Of a DNA stretch of 64,000 nt, positions 11,957-22,885 are shown one piece after another (the first letter of the stretch is position 1; every line of letters starts with the position of its first letter). The stretch comes from Aquatica leii (taxonomy: Eukaryota; Arthropoda; Insecta; Coleoptera; Lampyridae): NCBI GenBank assembly GCA_035610365.1, contig CM069433.1, positions 175,352,882 to 175,416,881 of the forward strand. Reading direction: 5' to 3'. Under the pieces are notes generated by a model that saw only the letters and a list, made by a program, of their open reading frames with translations, was not told the DNA's origin and did no database searches. The translations under genes were made by a program, and so were the position numbers.

Positions 11957-13282
11957 ATGTCGACAGATAATTCTAGTTCTGGTACGAATGGAGGTGAAAA
12001 TGCTACATTTAAAATTATGGGTACTATTGGATCAATGGAACAATATAAACCTGATCAAGATTGGAATATGTATCAAGAAAGGTTAGAGCAATATTTTATA
12101 GTAAATGACGTATGCGAAAATAAGATGGTGCCTACTCTAATTACATTAATTGGACCAACAGCATACTCAGTATTGAGAGACATTTGCCACCCTGTGTCGC
12201 CAAATGCTAAAACATACGAGGAACTTGTTAATATTTTAAAAATGCAATTTGCAAAAAAGGTATCTGTTAGTAGGAAGCGTATTGAATTTGCTCAGCTACG
12301 ACAAGATGCAAATGAGTGTGTTAATGACTGGTATGTCAAAATTAAGAAGCATTCGATGCAGTGCAAATTTGGTGACAAGTTGGATTTCATGCTAGCGTTT
12401 AAATTTTTATCAGGGATGCAAAAAGGTAAAGTGTTGGACCGATTGTGTGAAGAAAATCCTGATGCCAAAATGGCTGAACTTCTTGAAGCTGCATTACGAA
12501 TAGAAGTCAGCATTCAACAATCTGAAAAGTTGAATAAAATTCAGCACACGGCTCAAACCAGAAATGTCGCAAAACCAAATTTTAATGCAACAGCAGCTGG
12601 ACCATCTGCAACTACAGAAGCAAAATGTTTCCGATGTGGGGAAGGTAATCATAATTTTAAGTTCTGTAAGTACAAGAAGTTTAAATGTAAAACATGTAAA
12701 AAAATAGGTCATAAGACTAGTAATTGTAAATTTAAGCAAAATTTTTTAGAATCAGAGGACTTAGATATAGAGGATACTGTAAATTTTTATAAGATAAGGA
12801 ATACAGTAGGTAAAGTGAATCGCCTTGATCCTTTGATGGTAACAGTCCGGGTAAGTGATATTGATCTTGTTATGGAGGTTGATACAGGCGCTGGATTATC
12901 AGTGATTTCATTTGATACTTATAAAAGCAAATTTGCTAAACTTGAATTACAACCTTGCAATGCAAAATTATATTGTTATAACGGTACTAGTATCACGCCA
13001 TTAGGTGAATTAAGGGTTAAGGTACAGTTAAATAAGCAAGTTGAAATATGTAAATTGTTAGTGATCAATAGCAGTGGTCCGTCACTTTTGGGTAGGGACT
13101 GGATTCACAAGTTTAACATATCTTTTAATAGAGATGGATTATTGTGTAAGATTGAAAATGAAACCGGTTTAGATAGTTTATTAAACGAGTATAAAGATTT
13201 GTTTGGGGCTGAGCTAGGATGTTATAGGCATGGCCAGATTAAATTGAGAATTGATCCTAAGGTTGAACCAAAATTTTTGAAG
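11957..13282 (+). CDS. Gag and aspartic protease of the Gypsy element
   Basis: 442 codons from ATG 11957. Residues ~25-190 form the retrotransposon gag core (capsid-like; motif QLRQDANECVNDWY at 113-126). Two CX2CX4HX4C zinc knuckles sit at 224-237 and 244-257 (nucleic-acid binding). The protease has its catalytic triad DTG at 309-311 (VDTGAGLSVIS) and the later hydrophobic LLGRDW flap/helix motif near 390. The frame continues toward RT, but its last codon, AAG at 13280-13282, is followed at once by a TGA (13283-13285) supplied by the inserted TIR element. The natural product would be one Gag-Pol polyprotein cleaved by this protease. No frameshift or nonsense change lies upstream of the insertion. 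Confidence 0.93.
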
Positions 13283-13446
13283 TGAAACTTCTTTATCGGC
13301 GTTGGAAAAAAATTTACCGTCACATTTTTTTCGTTACGCGCCATCTTTTTTTTATAAAATTCTAAAATATTTTTAAATAAATACAAATTGTACAAGGTGT
13401 TCAAAGGTAGTAAAATAAATAAAAAGTTCATCCCGCGGGTGGGCTC

Positions 13447-13483
<37 letters not shown>

Positions 13484-13812
13484 GTCGATTGCGCCACGGA
13501 GGCACATACTATAGGTCACAAAACGGATGGTTATAAGGTACACGATCAAAACGTTGCTATAAGATACGATCAATTGTTGTTTTGTAATTAATGGCTTATG
13601 GTAACTGAAATATGAAATTGAATCTACAAAAATTAGTTAATTGATTTACAAAAATTTGTATTCATGTTTATGATAATAAAATCCTTTTGTTTAAAATTTA
13701 TTTAACTTTATTTAACCAATTTCTGAAAAGTTGCATGTAGATCATTTTGCGAAAAATAAGGCCATAAAGAAGTTTCACTTCTTACGTGTGTACACTAGAA
13801 CACGCCCTCATA
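13283..13812. mobile_element. Non-autonomous TIR element carrying a tRNA-Asn-like gene, inserted in pol
   Basis: The insert opens with TGAAACTTCTTTATCGGCG and nears its end with the complement GGCCATAAAGAAGTTTCA, giving an inverted repeat AGTGAAACTTCTTTAT. It then continues about 30 bp (a block with GTGTACACTAG and ACACGCCCTCAT). The same two ends, in the opposite orientation, occur at 57625-58737, including the GGGCGTGT..CTAGTGTACAC block outside the TIR. That defines the element independently. Flanks TTTTTGAAG (13274-13282) and TTTTTTTAAG (13813-13822) look like an imperfect ~9-bp target duplication, as in Mutator-like elements; this is tentative. It has no transposase. Inside, on the minus strand, is the tRNA-like gene at 13431-13503. 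Confidence 0.8.
13431..13503 (-). tRNA. tRNA-Asn(GTT)-like gene, acceptor stem damaged
   Basis: The minus strand folds as a cloverleaf: 5' acceptor GCCTCCG, D-arm with box A TGGCGCAATCGACTAGC, anticodon arm TTCGG-CTGTTAA-CCGAA with anticodon GTT, and T-arm GGTGG-TTCGAGC-CCACC with box B GGTTCGAGCCC. The 3' acceptor strand reads CGCGGGA, which leaves two mismatches against the 5' strand (C5:C68 and G1:A72). A run of five T follows within about 6 nt and could stop RNA polymerase III. The gene is not a chromosomal singleton: it sits inside the TIR element. It may be a captured tRNA, a tRNA-derived SINE head or a pseudogene. The other copy of the element (57.6-58.7 kb) lacks it. Confidence 0.8.
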
Positions 13813-13819
13813 TTTTTTT

Positions 13820-16624
13820 AAGCCAAGAAATGTGCCTTACGCGTTTAAAGATAAGGTTTCTGTTGAGTTAGATAGGCTTGAGAAAATTGGGGTAATTTCA
13901 AAAGCAGATTCAAGTGAGTGGGGTACGCCATTAGTGCCTATTTTAAAAAAAGATGGTACTATTAGATTATGTGCTGACTACAGAGTCACAGTTAATAGGC
14001 ATTTAGAGGATATTAAATATCCTATTCCACGTGTAGAAGATTTGTTTTCTGCTCTGCAAGGGGGGAAACAGTTTTCTAAACTCGATCTGAGTCAGGCATA
14101 TAACCAATTAGAAGTTGATAAAGACACTGGGAAATTATTAGCGTGGAGTACTCATAAGGGTATTTACGTTATTAATCGTTTACCATTTGGGGTAAAACCA
14201 GCATGCTCGATATTTCAAAGTGCCATTGAAAAGACGTTACAAGGGCTCGAAGGTACAGTTTCATTTTTAGATGACATTTTAGTTACAGGCAGAGACCGCG
14301 AAGAACATTTAAAAAATTTAAATGAAGTGTTAGAACGATTAATAAATGCAGGTTTTAAATTAAAGAAAGAGAAAAGTCAATTTTTTAAGGACGAAGTTCG
14401 TTATTTAGGTTATGTAATTACTGCTGAAGGTTTAAGAAAAGACAAAGAAAAAATAAAGGCAATTTTAGAAATGAAACGTCCAGTTAACGCGTCAGAAGTC
14501 AAAAGTTTTACCGGGATGATCAATTATTATGGAAAATTTATAAACAATTTAGCGTCCATGATGCAACCCTTATACAATCTTTTAAAACAAAACACTGCGT
14601 TTGCATGGACCAAAGAGTGTGAAAGAGCATTTAATAAGGCGAAAGAATCTATTGCTTCTAATAATGTGTTACATCACTTTGATCAAAATTTAAAATTAAG
14701 TTTAAAGTGCGATGCATCTCAAAAAGGCATTGGCGCTGTTTTAAGTCACGTTTTACCTAACGGGGACGAGAGACCGATAGGGTTTGTTTCTCGTGTATTG
14801 TCAACGGCTGAAAAGAATTACGCTGTAGTAGATAAGGAAGCGTTAGCTATATTTTATGGGGTTACAAAATTTTATCAATATTTAATGGGAAGAAAGTTTG
14901 ATCTCGTAACTGATCACAAGCCCTTATTAGCAATCTTTGGACAAAAGAAAGGCATTCCGTTAATGGTAGCGGGAAGGTTACAAAGATGGGCTCTTTATCT
15001 ATCAAGTTTTGATTATAACATTGTACACATAAACGGTGATAAAAATGTTAGCGCGGACACTTTATTACGTTTACCGTTAGGAGATGCGACACAAGGTGAA
15101 ATGGTACAAACTTATTTAAATTTTGTTGAATCTAATTATCCAATTAATGCTAACGCCATTAGGATAGCATCTAGAACGGACCTTGAAGTTTCTAAAATTA
15201 TAAGTTATGTTAGGACCGGTTGGGAAAAGTACATGGATTCGGAAAAATTAAAACCGTACTATATTCGGAGAAACGAGCTAACAATCGAAGAAGGTATTTT
15301 AATGTGGGGATTTCGCGTTATAATTCCTACAAAACTTCGCGATACACTTTTGAAAGAACTTCACGGGGTTCACCAAGGAATGGTAAAAATGAAGGCTAAA
15401 GCTAGATCGTTTTTTTGGTGGCCTGGGTTAGACGCTGATATTGAGTCAATGAGTAGAGGTTGTTCTGCTTGTATGATGACGCGTTCAGAATCATCAAAAG
15501 CAATTTTAAAACCATGGACAAAAGCGACTCAAGTGTTCGAAAGAGTTCATATCGATCACCTTGGACCTTTCAACGGCAAAACATATTTTTTGTTAACGGA
15601 TGCTTTTAGCAAGTGGCCGGAGGTATTTGAAGTGAAAGATATTAGCACGAGTGCTACGATTAGGATACTGCGTCAGATTTTTAGTAGATTTGGTATTCCT
15701 AATAGTATAGTTAGTGATAATGGGTCAGCTTTTACCTCTAAAGAGTTTGAGTTATTCTGCAATAAAAACAATATTAAACATATTAAGGTTATACCATATC
15801 ACGCGGCATCGAACGGAGCTGCCGAAAATTCTGTAAAAAGTTTCAAGTTAGGGTTTAGAAAAGCATTATATGATGAGAAGAACATAAATGTTCCGTCAGA
15901 TACTATTGTGTCACGATATTTATTTGGGTATAGAACATCAATTGATAGCACAACTAACGAAACTCCTGCAAAAGTAATGTTTGGTAGGGAACTTAATGAT
16001 AAATTTTCTATGTTACTACCGAATAGTAGAGATGCAGCTATGCAAAGACAAATAAAGCAGCATAAGGGTAAACGTATTGAAACATTTTTGGTAGGGGAGA
16101 ATGTATATGTGAAGGATTATAGAACGGGTGCTATTAGTCAGTGGATTAAGGCTGAGATAGTTGAAGTTTTAGGTGATAGAACTTACAGTTGCTTAGTACC
16201 TTCCTTAAATCTAATATGGCGTAGACATTTAGATCAAATATTAAAATTTGTTCCTTATGATAACAAAAATGCTGATAATGCGAAGCCTGTAGTAGTTAGT
16301 TCTTCGAGTGAAATGCTATTACCGGAATTATCATCATCGGATGAAGGTAAATTAGAAAGCGATAGTAATAAACATGATGTTATAGAAAGCACAGTAGTGT
16401 CAGAGAATGAGATTATTGGTAGAAAGAGTAGATTAGAAAATAGTATAGAAGTAAGTACTGAAACGTTAGAAGAATTAAGGGAATCATCGAAAGATGAAAT
16501 GTCAAATATTGATTGTAATAGTAGCAACATAGGTTGTCCCGCTAAAATTGATACCAATGTAAGTAGTATAGCTAGAAATAGGGGTCGAAGAAATTGTAAG
16601 GCTCCTGATAGATTAAATCTTTAG
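13820..16624 (+). CDS. Pol of the Gypsy element: RT, RNase H, integrase
   Basis: The frame resumes at AAG 13820 as KPRNVPYAFKDKV and stays open to the stop at 16624. Residue numbers here count from the GTG codon at 13832. RT: LDLSQAY at 84-90, LPFGVKPA at 117-124, FLDD at 145-148 (catalytic aspartates D85, D147, D148). RNase H: CDAS with D294, E336, TDHKPL with D361, D409. Integrase zinc domain: H511, H514, C544, C547. Integrase core: D575, D629 (SDNGSAF) and E665, a DD35E spacing. The C-terminal ~200 residues include a chromatin-binding-like barrel and a Ser/Glu-rich tail. All catalytic residues are present. Only the upstream insertion disables the polyprotein; a separate start for this half is not evident. 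Confidence 0.95.
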   Translation, partial: KPRNVPYAFKDKVSVELDRLEKIGVISKADSSEWGTPLVPILKKDGTIRLCADYRVTVNRHLEDIKYPIPRVEDLFSALQGGKQFSKLDLSQAYNQLEVDKDTGKLLAWSTHKGIYVINRLPFGVKPACSIFQSAIEKTLQGLEGTVSFLDDILVTGRDREEHLKNLNEVLERLINAGFKLKKEKSQFFKDEVRYLGYVITAEGLRKDKEKIKAILEMKRPVNASEVKSFTGMINYYGKFINNLASMMQPLYNLLKQNTAFAWTKECERAFNKAKESIASNNVLHHFDQNLKLSLKCDASQKGIGAVLSHVLPNGDERPIGFVSRVLSTAEKNYAVVDKEALAIFYGVTKFYQYLMGRKFDLVTDHKPLLAIFGQKKGIPLMVAGRLQRWALYLSSFDYNIVHINGDKNVSADTLLRLPLGDATQGEMVQTYLNFVESNYPINANAIRIASRTDLEVSKIISYVRTGWEKYMDSEKLKPYYIRRNELTIEEGILMWGFRVIIPTKLRDTLLKELHGVHQGMVKMKAKARSFFWWPGLDADIESMSRGCSACMMTRSESSKAILKPWTKATQVFERVHIDHLGPFNGKTYFLLTDAFSKWPEVFEVKDISTSATIRILRQIFSRFGIPNSIVSDNGSAFTSKEFELFCNKNNIKHIKVIPYHAASNGAAENSVKSFKLGFRKALYDEKNINVPSDTIVSRYLFGYRTSIDSTTNETPAKVMFGRELNDKFSMLLPNSRDAAMQRQIKQHKGKRIETFLVGENVYVKDYRTGAISQWIKAEIVEVLGDRTYSCLVPSLNLIWRRHLDQILKFVPYDNKNADNAKPVVVSSSSEMLLPELSSSDEGKLESDSNKHDVIESTVVSENEIIGRKSRLENSIEVSTETLEELRESSKDEMSNIDCNSSNIGCPAKIDTNVSSIARNRGRRNCKAPDRLNL

Positions 16625-16634
16625 GGTGGACGAT

Positions 16635-16818
16635 TGTAGTAGATTGCAAGTTAGGACGCCACTGTAATTTAGACTTAAGTTAGGACGCCTATGGTAAAAA
16701 GTTAGTTGACAAAATGTAATGGCAATATAACTTATGTAGCTGTTCCATGCTTAATAAAATATTTAATATCTCACTTATCATCATTGACATTCCTTCGAAT
16801 TACACTCGATACACCACA
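16635..16818 (+). repeat. 3' LTR of the Gypsy element
   Basis: 184 bp, equal to the 5' LTR except T at 16733. Preceded by a short purine-rich stretch (AGGGTGGACGA, from 16623) that may serve as the polypurine tract. Confidence 0.95.
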
Positions 16819-16823
16819 CTCTC

Positions 16824-18149
16824 GTTATGACGTTTTTTTCTGGTATTATAATCCGGACACCTAAAATAGGCAGACTATCATAGCTACTTATTAACCTTTC
16901 TTTTTGTTCGTGAAAGTAGTAATCGAGAAATCGGTAGAGTAGAGGTGGGTTTATAGATAAACAAAGTGAAATTGTTTAAATAGGTGCCAAGTTAATGTTA
17001 TCAGAAAATTGACGAGCGCCACGGTGAGGATTTGCGTTCATTCAATGATATAATATAAGAAAGAATATGAGCTGTAGCGTTCATTAATGTGGTCGCTACT
17101 CGATAGGGTAGCGTATACAGGCAAAGAACATCGGTTTCTTTAGTATGAAGGTGTTTGTATTTGTATCAAAGGTATTTATAACCGCTTAGTTCACCGTTAC
17201 ATACCTTAGTTCTCGCTGGTGATAAAATAACCCAAGTATTCATAACATAGAATATTCAGAAGAATCCTCCAATTTCGTAGAGAGGATAAGAAGAAATCCC
17301 AAGAAAAAAAACACTAAAAAGTAACAATAGATCAATGTCGATAGTTATTCTATTTTGTACACCTACCAAGGGTCCTTATCAGCAAGATAAAATATCGACG
17401 TAAAGCCGTAACGCAACAAAATTCTTTCGTTAGTAATTCTAGAAAGAACGAATTCAAATCAAACGTAAACGTAACTGCCGAATTAAGCATGTGCTAATAA
17501 AAGCTTTTGCCTTTGTGGTTCCTCATAACAATCTCGAACGTAAAAAGAACGTGGAAGATAGAAACTATCCCATCCAAGGCACAACTTTCCCAATGAAGTT
17601 GGCAATTTGGCGGTAAAATATAATATTGCCAATTACATAAAATCCATTAAAACCATGAATAAAAGAACGATGATGTTAGAAAAACAAAATGCAGACACTA
17701 GCTTGATTTTTAATGTAATTTGCCTATCCAACAGGTTTAAAAATTTAATTAAAATCCGAAATTATGTGTTGAAATCTAACTAATGGATTTTAATGCAACG
17801 TTTACATTACATTTACTTCGATTACTGCCGTCGCATTATATTTTTTGTTGTAGTTGCAGTACAGCTGAATGCACGTTACCTACTATTCAAAAATTCATAT
17901 TAAGTATTCGTTTTGGAAAAGAAAGATTTTGTTTGGAAACTATTTGGAAACATAGGTATATACAAAATAATATTGAAAAATAAATTATACTATTATGAGA
18001 ATTTATAGTTTGTAGAGATCCATTTGTTTAATAACGATCAATCAACACCGCCTGGTAATACGTACATTTGTATTAATTTTAACTGTCTTGGAATTGTTAC
18101 TTATTTAAAACCAAAACTATGTAGGTCTGTAATGAATAAACCCTCTTGT
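16824..18149. other. Non-coding stretch
   Basis: No gene recognised. The 66-codon plus-strand frame at 17783-17983 shows no family features. Confidence 0.5.
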
Positions 18150-19506
18150 TTTAAAAGTAGCAAAATTTTTTAATATTCGACAATGTTTGTTCTTCAACAT
18201 AATACCGTGCTCGGACCAAATGCCTGCGATTACGCATAAACACTCTACGGCCTGTTTTAATCAGATACGAACGTTTTTCTTTACATACTTTATAATTTAC
18301 TCCGTATCTGCGTATGTCGATTATCCACACAGAGTTGCTTACATTTAATTTACAAAGATTTTTTGACCGATTTCTAATGGTATACTTTGATTCTTCTCTT
18401 TGTCCAACCCTATTCTCCTTTTCGCAAAAGAAGCAATGCTTAATTTTTTTCCCATAAAAAAGGTCTGCGGGGCTGAATCCAGACTCTAAAAGACTCAATC
18501 TATATGTTACAAAAGCTAAATGTATTTCTTTATTTTTTTTCAGCAAGTCTTTGACTATTTGCACTTATGTTTCTACACAACCGATAGACTACGCAAAATA
18601 AAGACTAAGATATGAGTAAAATTATACTTATTCGCAAAGTTGTTAAAGTCACTTTGAAATTGTGTACCATTGTCTATTTTAACTATACCAGGAACCTCGT
18701 AACGCGAAAATAATTGCTTTATTTTTAAAATAATTCAATGTTCATTCATATTTGGTATTCCGAAGATTTCAAATGTATTTAAAAAAATCCTCTTCTACTT
18801 TTTTTTCCTGGTTAATATGCTAGAAATAGCTTATCCACCAAATAGATGTTTTGACGCGTTTTCGATATTTTGCAATATCCTGGTGACCCGAGTGCATGTA
18901 CTCCAAGCACTGCAAATACAACGAGTTTAGAATCATGATACATGAGGTTTTTAAAATTAGGTTTCCGGAAAAGCTGAGATCGTAATGGTATTGGTAATGT
19001 TGTAAAAGTTCTACAGGTAGTTTTGATTTGTCTGTCCACCCTGAGAGACAATATTTTTTTATTTTCTGTATTACAGGATCTTTTGCTTGTTCAAGAATAA
19101 TTTTTTTCAAATATTTGACGGGAAGATGTTGGATAATGAAGTTTACGTAATCTTCAATTTCTGAAACCAACTATTCACAAAAGGGAGTAAAGCTTTCCTG
19201 CAGATTTCTAAAAAAGTACGCCTGGGATAATACAATTTTTCCCGCGAATATATTCCACTTTACTACTACTTTTGGAAGTTGTCCATAATTACAATGTTCT
19301 GCCAATGCATAAAGAGACGTAATAAAATTGTCAACACTGTCTCTATATTTTTGAAATCTTGAATTGAATTTAAATCTTTCAAAGATTTTATTGCGACGTG
19401 AAATAAAATGCTTGTAGAAATGATCGATGACTTTTTGATGATTTTTTTTATCTTTACCGCTGCCACCATGTATTGTTATTCGTATAAAAATCGTCATTTT
19501 AAGCAT
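18150..19506 (-). pseudogene. Broken Gypsy element: gag fragment joined to integrase
   Basis: Minus strand. 19506-19171 is a gag fragment (HFISRRNKIFERFKFNSRFQ, then VDNFITSLYALAEHCNYG), typical of Gypsy elements of the Mag/K02A2.6 type. Directly after it (19170-18820) comes the integrase zinc region (EIEDYVNFIIQHLP at the start, MHSGHQDIAKYRKR later, WW). Then in other frames comes part of the core (VPGIVKIDNGTQFQSDF near 18700, holding the second catalytic Asp) and the C-terminal stretch 18564-18151 (NKEIHLAFVTYR, GFSPADLFYGKK). Protease, RT and RNase H are missing, so an internal deletion fused gag to integrase at about 19170. Stops and frameshifts also break what is left. LTRs were not found. 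Confidence 0.85.
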
Positions 19507-20223
19507 TATAATCTGACAACGTTGTTACAACCATAACATGCCGCTTGACAACTATCACGTGCAATCCCGATACTCATGTCTCCTGCGTTGCCAGATGTCC
19601 CGTCGTCACGGATTGGCTGCATTTAGCTCCTGGAATGCGTTTGCTGACCGTGCAGTTATGTAGAGTAACTCATTCTGCTATAAAAATCACAAACTAAAAC
19701 GTTATTTGGATTCCGAAAAAGTTGTATTGTCTAAATATTGTAACAGTTGCGGTTAACATTTTTAGAATCTGTTACGTTTTTTTTTTTAATATAAACATTT
19801 TTATTTTATGTAATTAGTACACAATTTGATTTTAAAAAACCAAACCTTATTCGATTTTACGAGTTAAATTTATCTCCTACCAGAACACAGTAACCAAACT
19901 AAATCTCTGCAAAAACTTGAAGAAACAAACTAACGTTACCAATAAATTGCTAATGAGATTCAAAACAAATTTGGATTAACTATTTATACTCTAATAGATA
20001 AAGAACAAAAATTAATCAAACTTAAATGGTTTACGTTATTTAATTTTTTTTTAAAAAGTTTTTTTTAAAATAGTATTATTTAAAAAAACAGAAGATCCAA
20101 ATGAATTTCTACATAAAGAATGCAAAAATGTTCAATTTTGTTTGAGTTTTATTTAAGTAAAACTTCTTTGCTAATTAACTACTTTTATTTTCATTTATTG
20201 ATGAAAAAATAAAATGTACGTGA
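19507..20223. other. Flank of the Gypsy fragment and AT-rich spacer
   Basis: 19530-19640 is richer in G and C and may be the 5' untranslated part of the same Gypsy; otherwise nothing recognised. Confidence 0.4.
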
Positions 20224-20354
20224 GACACTTATGGAACGCCGTTTTACTTTTTATTGGCCGTTTTTATACGTAACTTATAAAATAACTTCTTGTGCATATT
20301 AAAAATGTTTGTTAGAATTTAAATGTTGCTTTAAAAATTTTCGCGTAATATATT

Positions 20355-20772
20355 GTAATTTGATTTAAAATGTTACTTGAATAAAAATAAATGTTAAAAT
20401 TAAAGTAAGTAACATTATAAATACTCGAATTTTCACGAATAAAGTAAAATGCTGCAATAACTTTTAGCAACTAACATTTTAAATTATACAATTAAAATGT
20501 TAGTTGATAATTTTAATTGGTCGCTTCAATCGGTGGCGTCATTTAGAACTACAATGTGCATGTATTTCCTTATACTGAAATAGTTTCAAAAGCTACCACC
20601 GATCACAGCGACGAATTAAAATTATCAACTAACATTTTAATTCTAGCATTTGAAATGTAAGTTGCAAAAATTAGTCTAGCATTTATATTCATTCATAAAA
20701 ATTAATTGATTTCTAATGTTACTTCATTTATTTTCAACGTATATTTTTATTCAAGTAACATTTTAAATCAAC
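20355..20772. repeat. Inner hairpin within the foldback element
   Basis: Arms of about 185 bp (20355-20538 and 20586-20772), roughly 80-85% complementary by eye, carry the recurring motif AATTAAAATGTTAGTTGATA. It lies only in the left arm of the larger palindrome, so it was probably a separate, related insertion. Confidence 0.75.
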
Positions 20773-21420
20773 TAACAGTTAAAAACACCAAGTTTTTTAA
20801 ACCAACATTTTAAATGTGGTAAAAATCAATAACATACATTTCAATTAAATCTTTTAGTTACTTTATTGTTTTACTATTAAATACTAAATTTGTTTTGCTA
20901 CAATTTTAAACAAACTTCAGTTTTTATTAAGTTTATTTTCATGTTTGTTTACTTATTTTAATACAATAAAACTGTTTGTTAAACAAATTTAACACATTTA
21001 AATTGTTAGCTGAAACGTATTTAGTAATGCAACACATTTTGCTCAAAATTTTCTAACAGTCATATAAAACACATTAATTTAAACTGAGAAATAAAGTATA
21101 TGAACAAACATTTTATTTCATGTAACACTTTTTATTAAACATACAAAAAAATAACAATAATTTAAATTGGAGAATTAAAATGTATGTCGAATTAAAATGT
21201 TACATGAATTAATATGTTTGTTGATAATTTTAATTCTTCAATTTTAAATCAAGAACAAAATTACCAACAAACATATTAAATCTGAATTAAAATGTTTGTT
21301 CTTCAATTTCAATTGGCGCTGTAAGTTGCGGAAATTGTGAGTATTTTAACCAAACTATAGTGCAAGTTTACCACTGGTTAGAGTACTCACAACCTCCGCA
21401 GCCTACAGCGCCAATTAAAA

Positions 21421-21735
21421 TTGAAGAATTAAAATTATCAACAAACATTTTAATTCAGAATTAATATGTTTGTTGGAAAAAATAATTCTTGATTTAAAAT
21501 TGAAGAATTAAAATTATCAACAAACATTTTAATTCAGAATTAATATGTTTGTTGGTAAAATTAATGCTTGATTTAAAATTGAAGAATTAAAATTATCAAC
21601 AAACATTTTAATTCAGATTTAATATGTTTGTTGGTAATTTTGTTCTCGATTTAAAATTGAAGAATTAAAATTATCAACAAACATTTTAATTCATGTAACA
21701 TTTTAATTCGACATGCATTTTAATTCTACAATTTA
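21421..21735. repeat. 79-bp tandem repeat, four units
   Basis: TTGAAGAATTAAAATTATCA recurs at 21421, 21500, 21579 and 21657 (steps 79, 79, 78). Each unit is itself an inverted repeat (ATCAACAAACATTTTAATTC against AATATGTTTGTTGGTAA). The left arm of the foldback has about one and a half equivalents, so the right arm has expanded. Confidence 0.85.
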
Positions 21736-22045
21736 AATGATTCTTATTTTTTGTTTGTTATATAAAAAGTGTTACATGAATTAAAATGTTTGTTCATATA
21801 CTTTTTTTCTCAGTTTAAATTAAATTTTTTAATATGATTGTTTGAAATTTTGAGCAAAATGTATTGCATCAGTAAATACGTTTTTATTTAACAATTTAAA
21901 TGTGTTAAGTTTGTTCAACAAACCATTTCAATCTACTAAAATAAATAGACAAACATAAAAATAAAATTAATAAAAATTAAAGTTTGTTTGAATGCAACGG
22001 AATTAAATTTAGTAATAAAAAGCAAAACGGCGTTCCATAGACACT

Positions 22046-22885
22046 GCCATTTCAAATTAACCGAACACTATTTTATTTTACATTAATAATGTGTTAGTTA
22101 TATTTTATATAAAATTCTCTTATACCACTCTTATTTTGTAAAAAAATTTCAGTCATCAATTAAATTAATTAAAAACTTTTAAAAAATTAAAAAGCACGTC
22201 TCAAAAACACGTGGATAGTCACAAGAAAATTAAAGTTTAGATTAGTTTATGTCAATATAAACGTCAAAAATGTAAAAAGTTTGCTGCAACTGAGCTGTAC
22301 CCCTTTTTTGTTACGGTGCAACATACCAAAAATTTCAGATTTACCCTCGCTAAATAATTGTCACTTTAATAAAGCTTCTAAGTTTAATGCATCATGTGAA
22401 ATACACGGATGTCAAAATATATAATATATTCCTTAAATATCAACAAATATGGTGTGGGGTTTCTAGGTAAAATCAGCAAATTGGTGCACTTAGCGAGGAA
22501 TTCTTAAAAATCAAATTAAAGCATTTCTTGAAAATACTTTTTGCCATATTTACATTTTTTACAAATGAATTAATTACATATTATGTATGTATTTTTGTAC
22601 GAGTAGTGCATAATACAAAGTAATGACATAATTCAAAATTAAAGCGTTTGCAAATTATGTTAGTCTGTTCTTGAAGTAACATTTTTGTTGCTTCTACGAA
22701 TAATATTTCCGGCGATTTGTTTTATCAAACAACTTGTTATGACGAAGAGTTGTTTTAGTAACCTTGTATAACAAACGCATTGTTTTTAGTTAAAAGCTAA
22801 AAACATGTGTAAATATAGTTATGTAAGTAAAAAAACAAATTGTATAATTTTTTACAGTAGAATTAATTAAATTTTTTTTCTAATA
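22046..22885. other. AT-rich spacer
   Basis: Nothing recognised. Confidence 0.5.

Larger units (their letters stand above)
11657..16823 (+). mobile_element. Gypsy-type LTR retrotransposon, young, interrupted by a TIR element
   Basis: A complete element lies between two copies of CTCTC (11657-11661 and 16819-16823, 5-bp target duplication). The LTRs are 11662-11845 and 16635-16818, 184 bp each, starting TGT and ending ACA. They differ at a single site (C at 11760, T at 16733). A TGG-starting primer-binding site follows the left LTR. The domain order gag, protease, RT, RNase H, integrase is the Gypsy order. The coding region is open throughout except for a ~530-bp insertion between protease and RT (13283-13812). 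Near-identical LTRs mean a recent insertion; the interruption is later still. No env-like frame follows pol. Confidence 0.95.
20224..22045. mobile_element. 1.8-kb foldback element with 6-bp target duplication GACACT
   Basis: Terminal repeats TATGGAACGCCGTTTT (from 20230, extended to 27 bp with one mismatch) and its complement ending at 22039 are flanked by exact GACACT on both sides (20224-20229, 22040-22045). Nearly the whole interior is self-complementary. 20880-21340 pairs with 21390-22010 around a G/C-richer core at 21315-21415 (GGCGCTGTAAG...CAGCCTACAGCGCC). A second complete hairpin (arms 20355-20538 and 20586-20772, core with CGGTGGCG and CCACCGATC) sits inside the left arm. A ~79-bp tandem repeat lies on the right side. 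There is no coding frame. The architecture is that of a foldback or large hairpin MITE; its transposase family is unknown to me. Confidence 0.85.

Noticed and set aside
16255..16557. 100-residue minus-strand frame
   Set aside because: Antisense of the Ser/Glu-rich Pol tail of the Gypsy.
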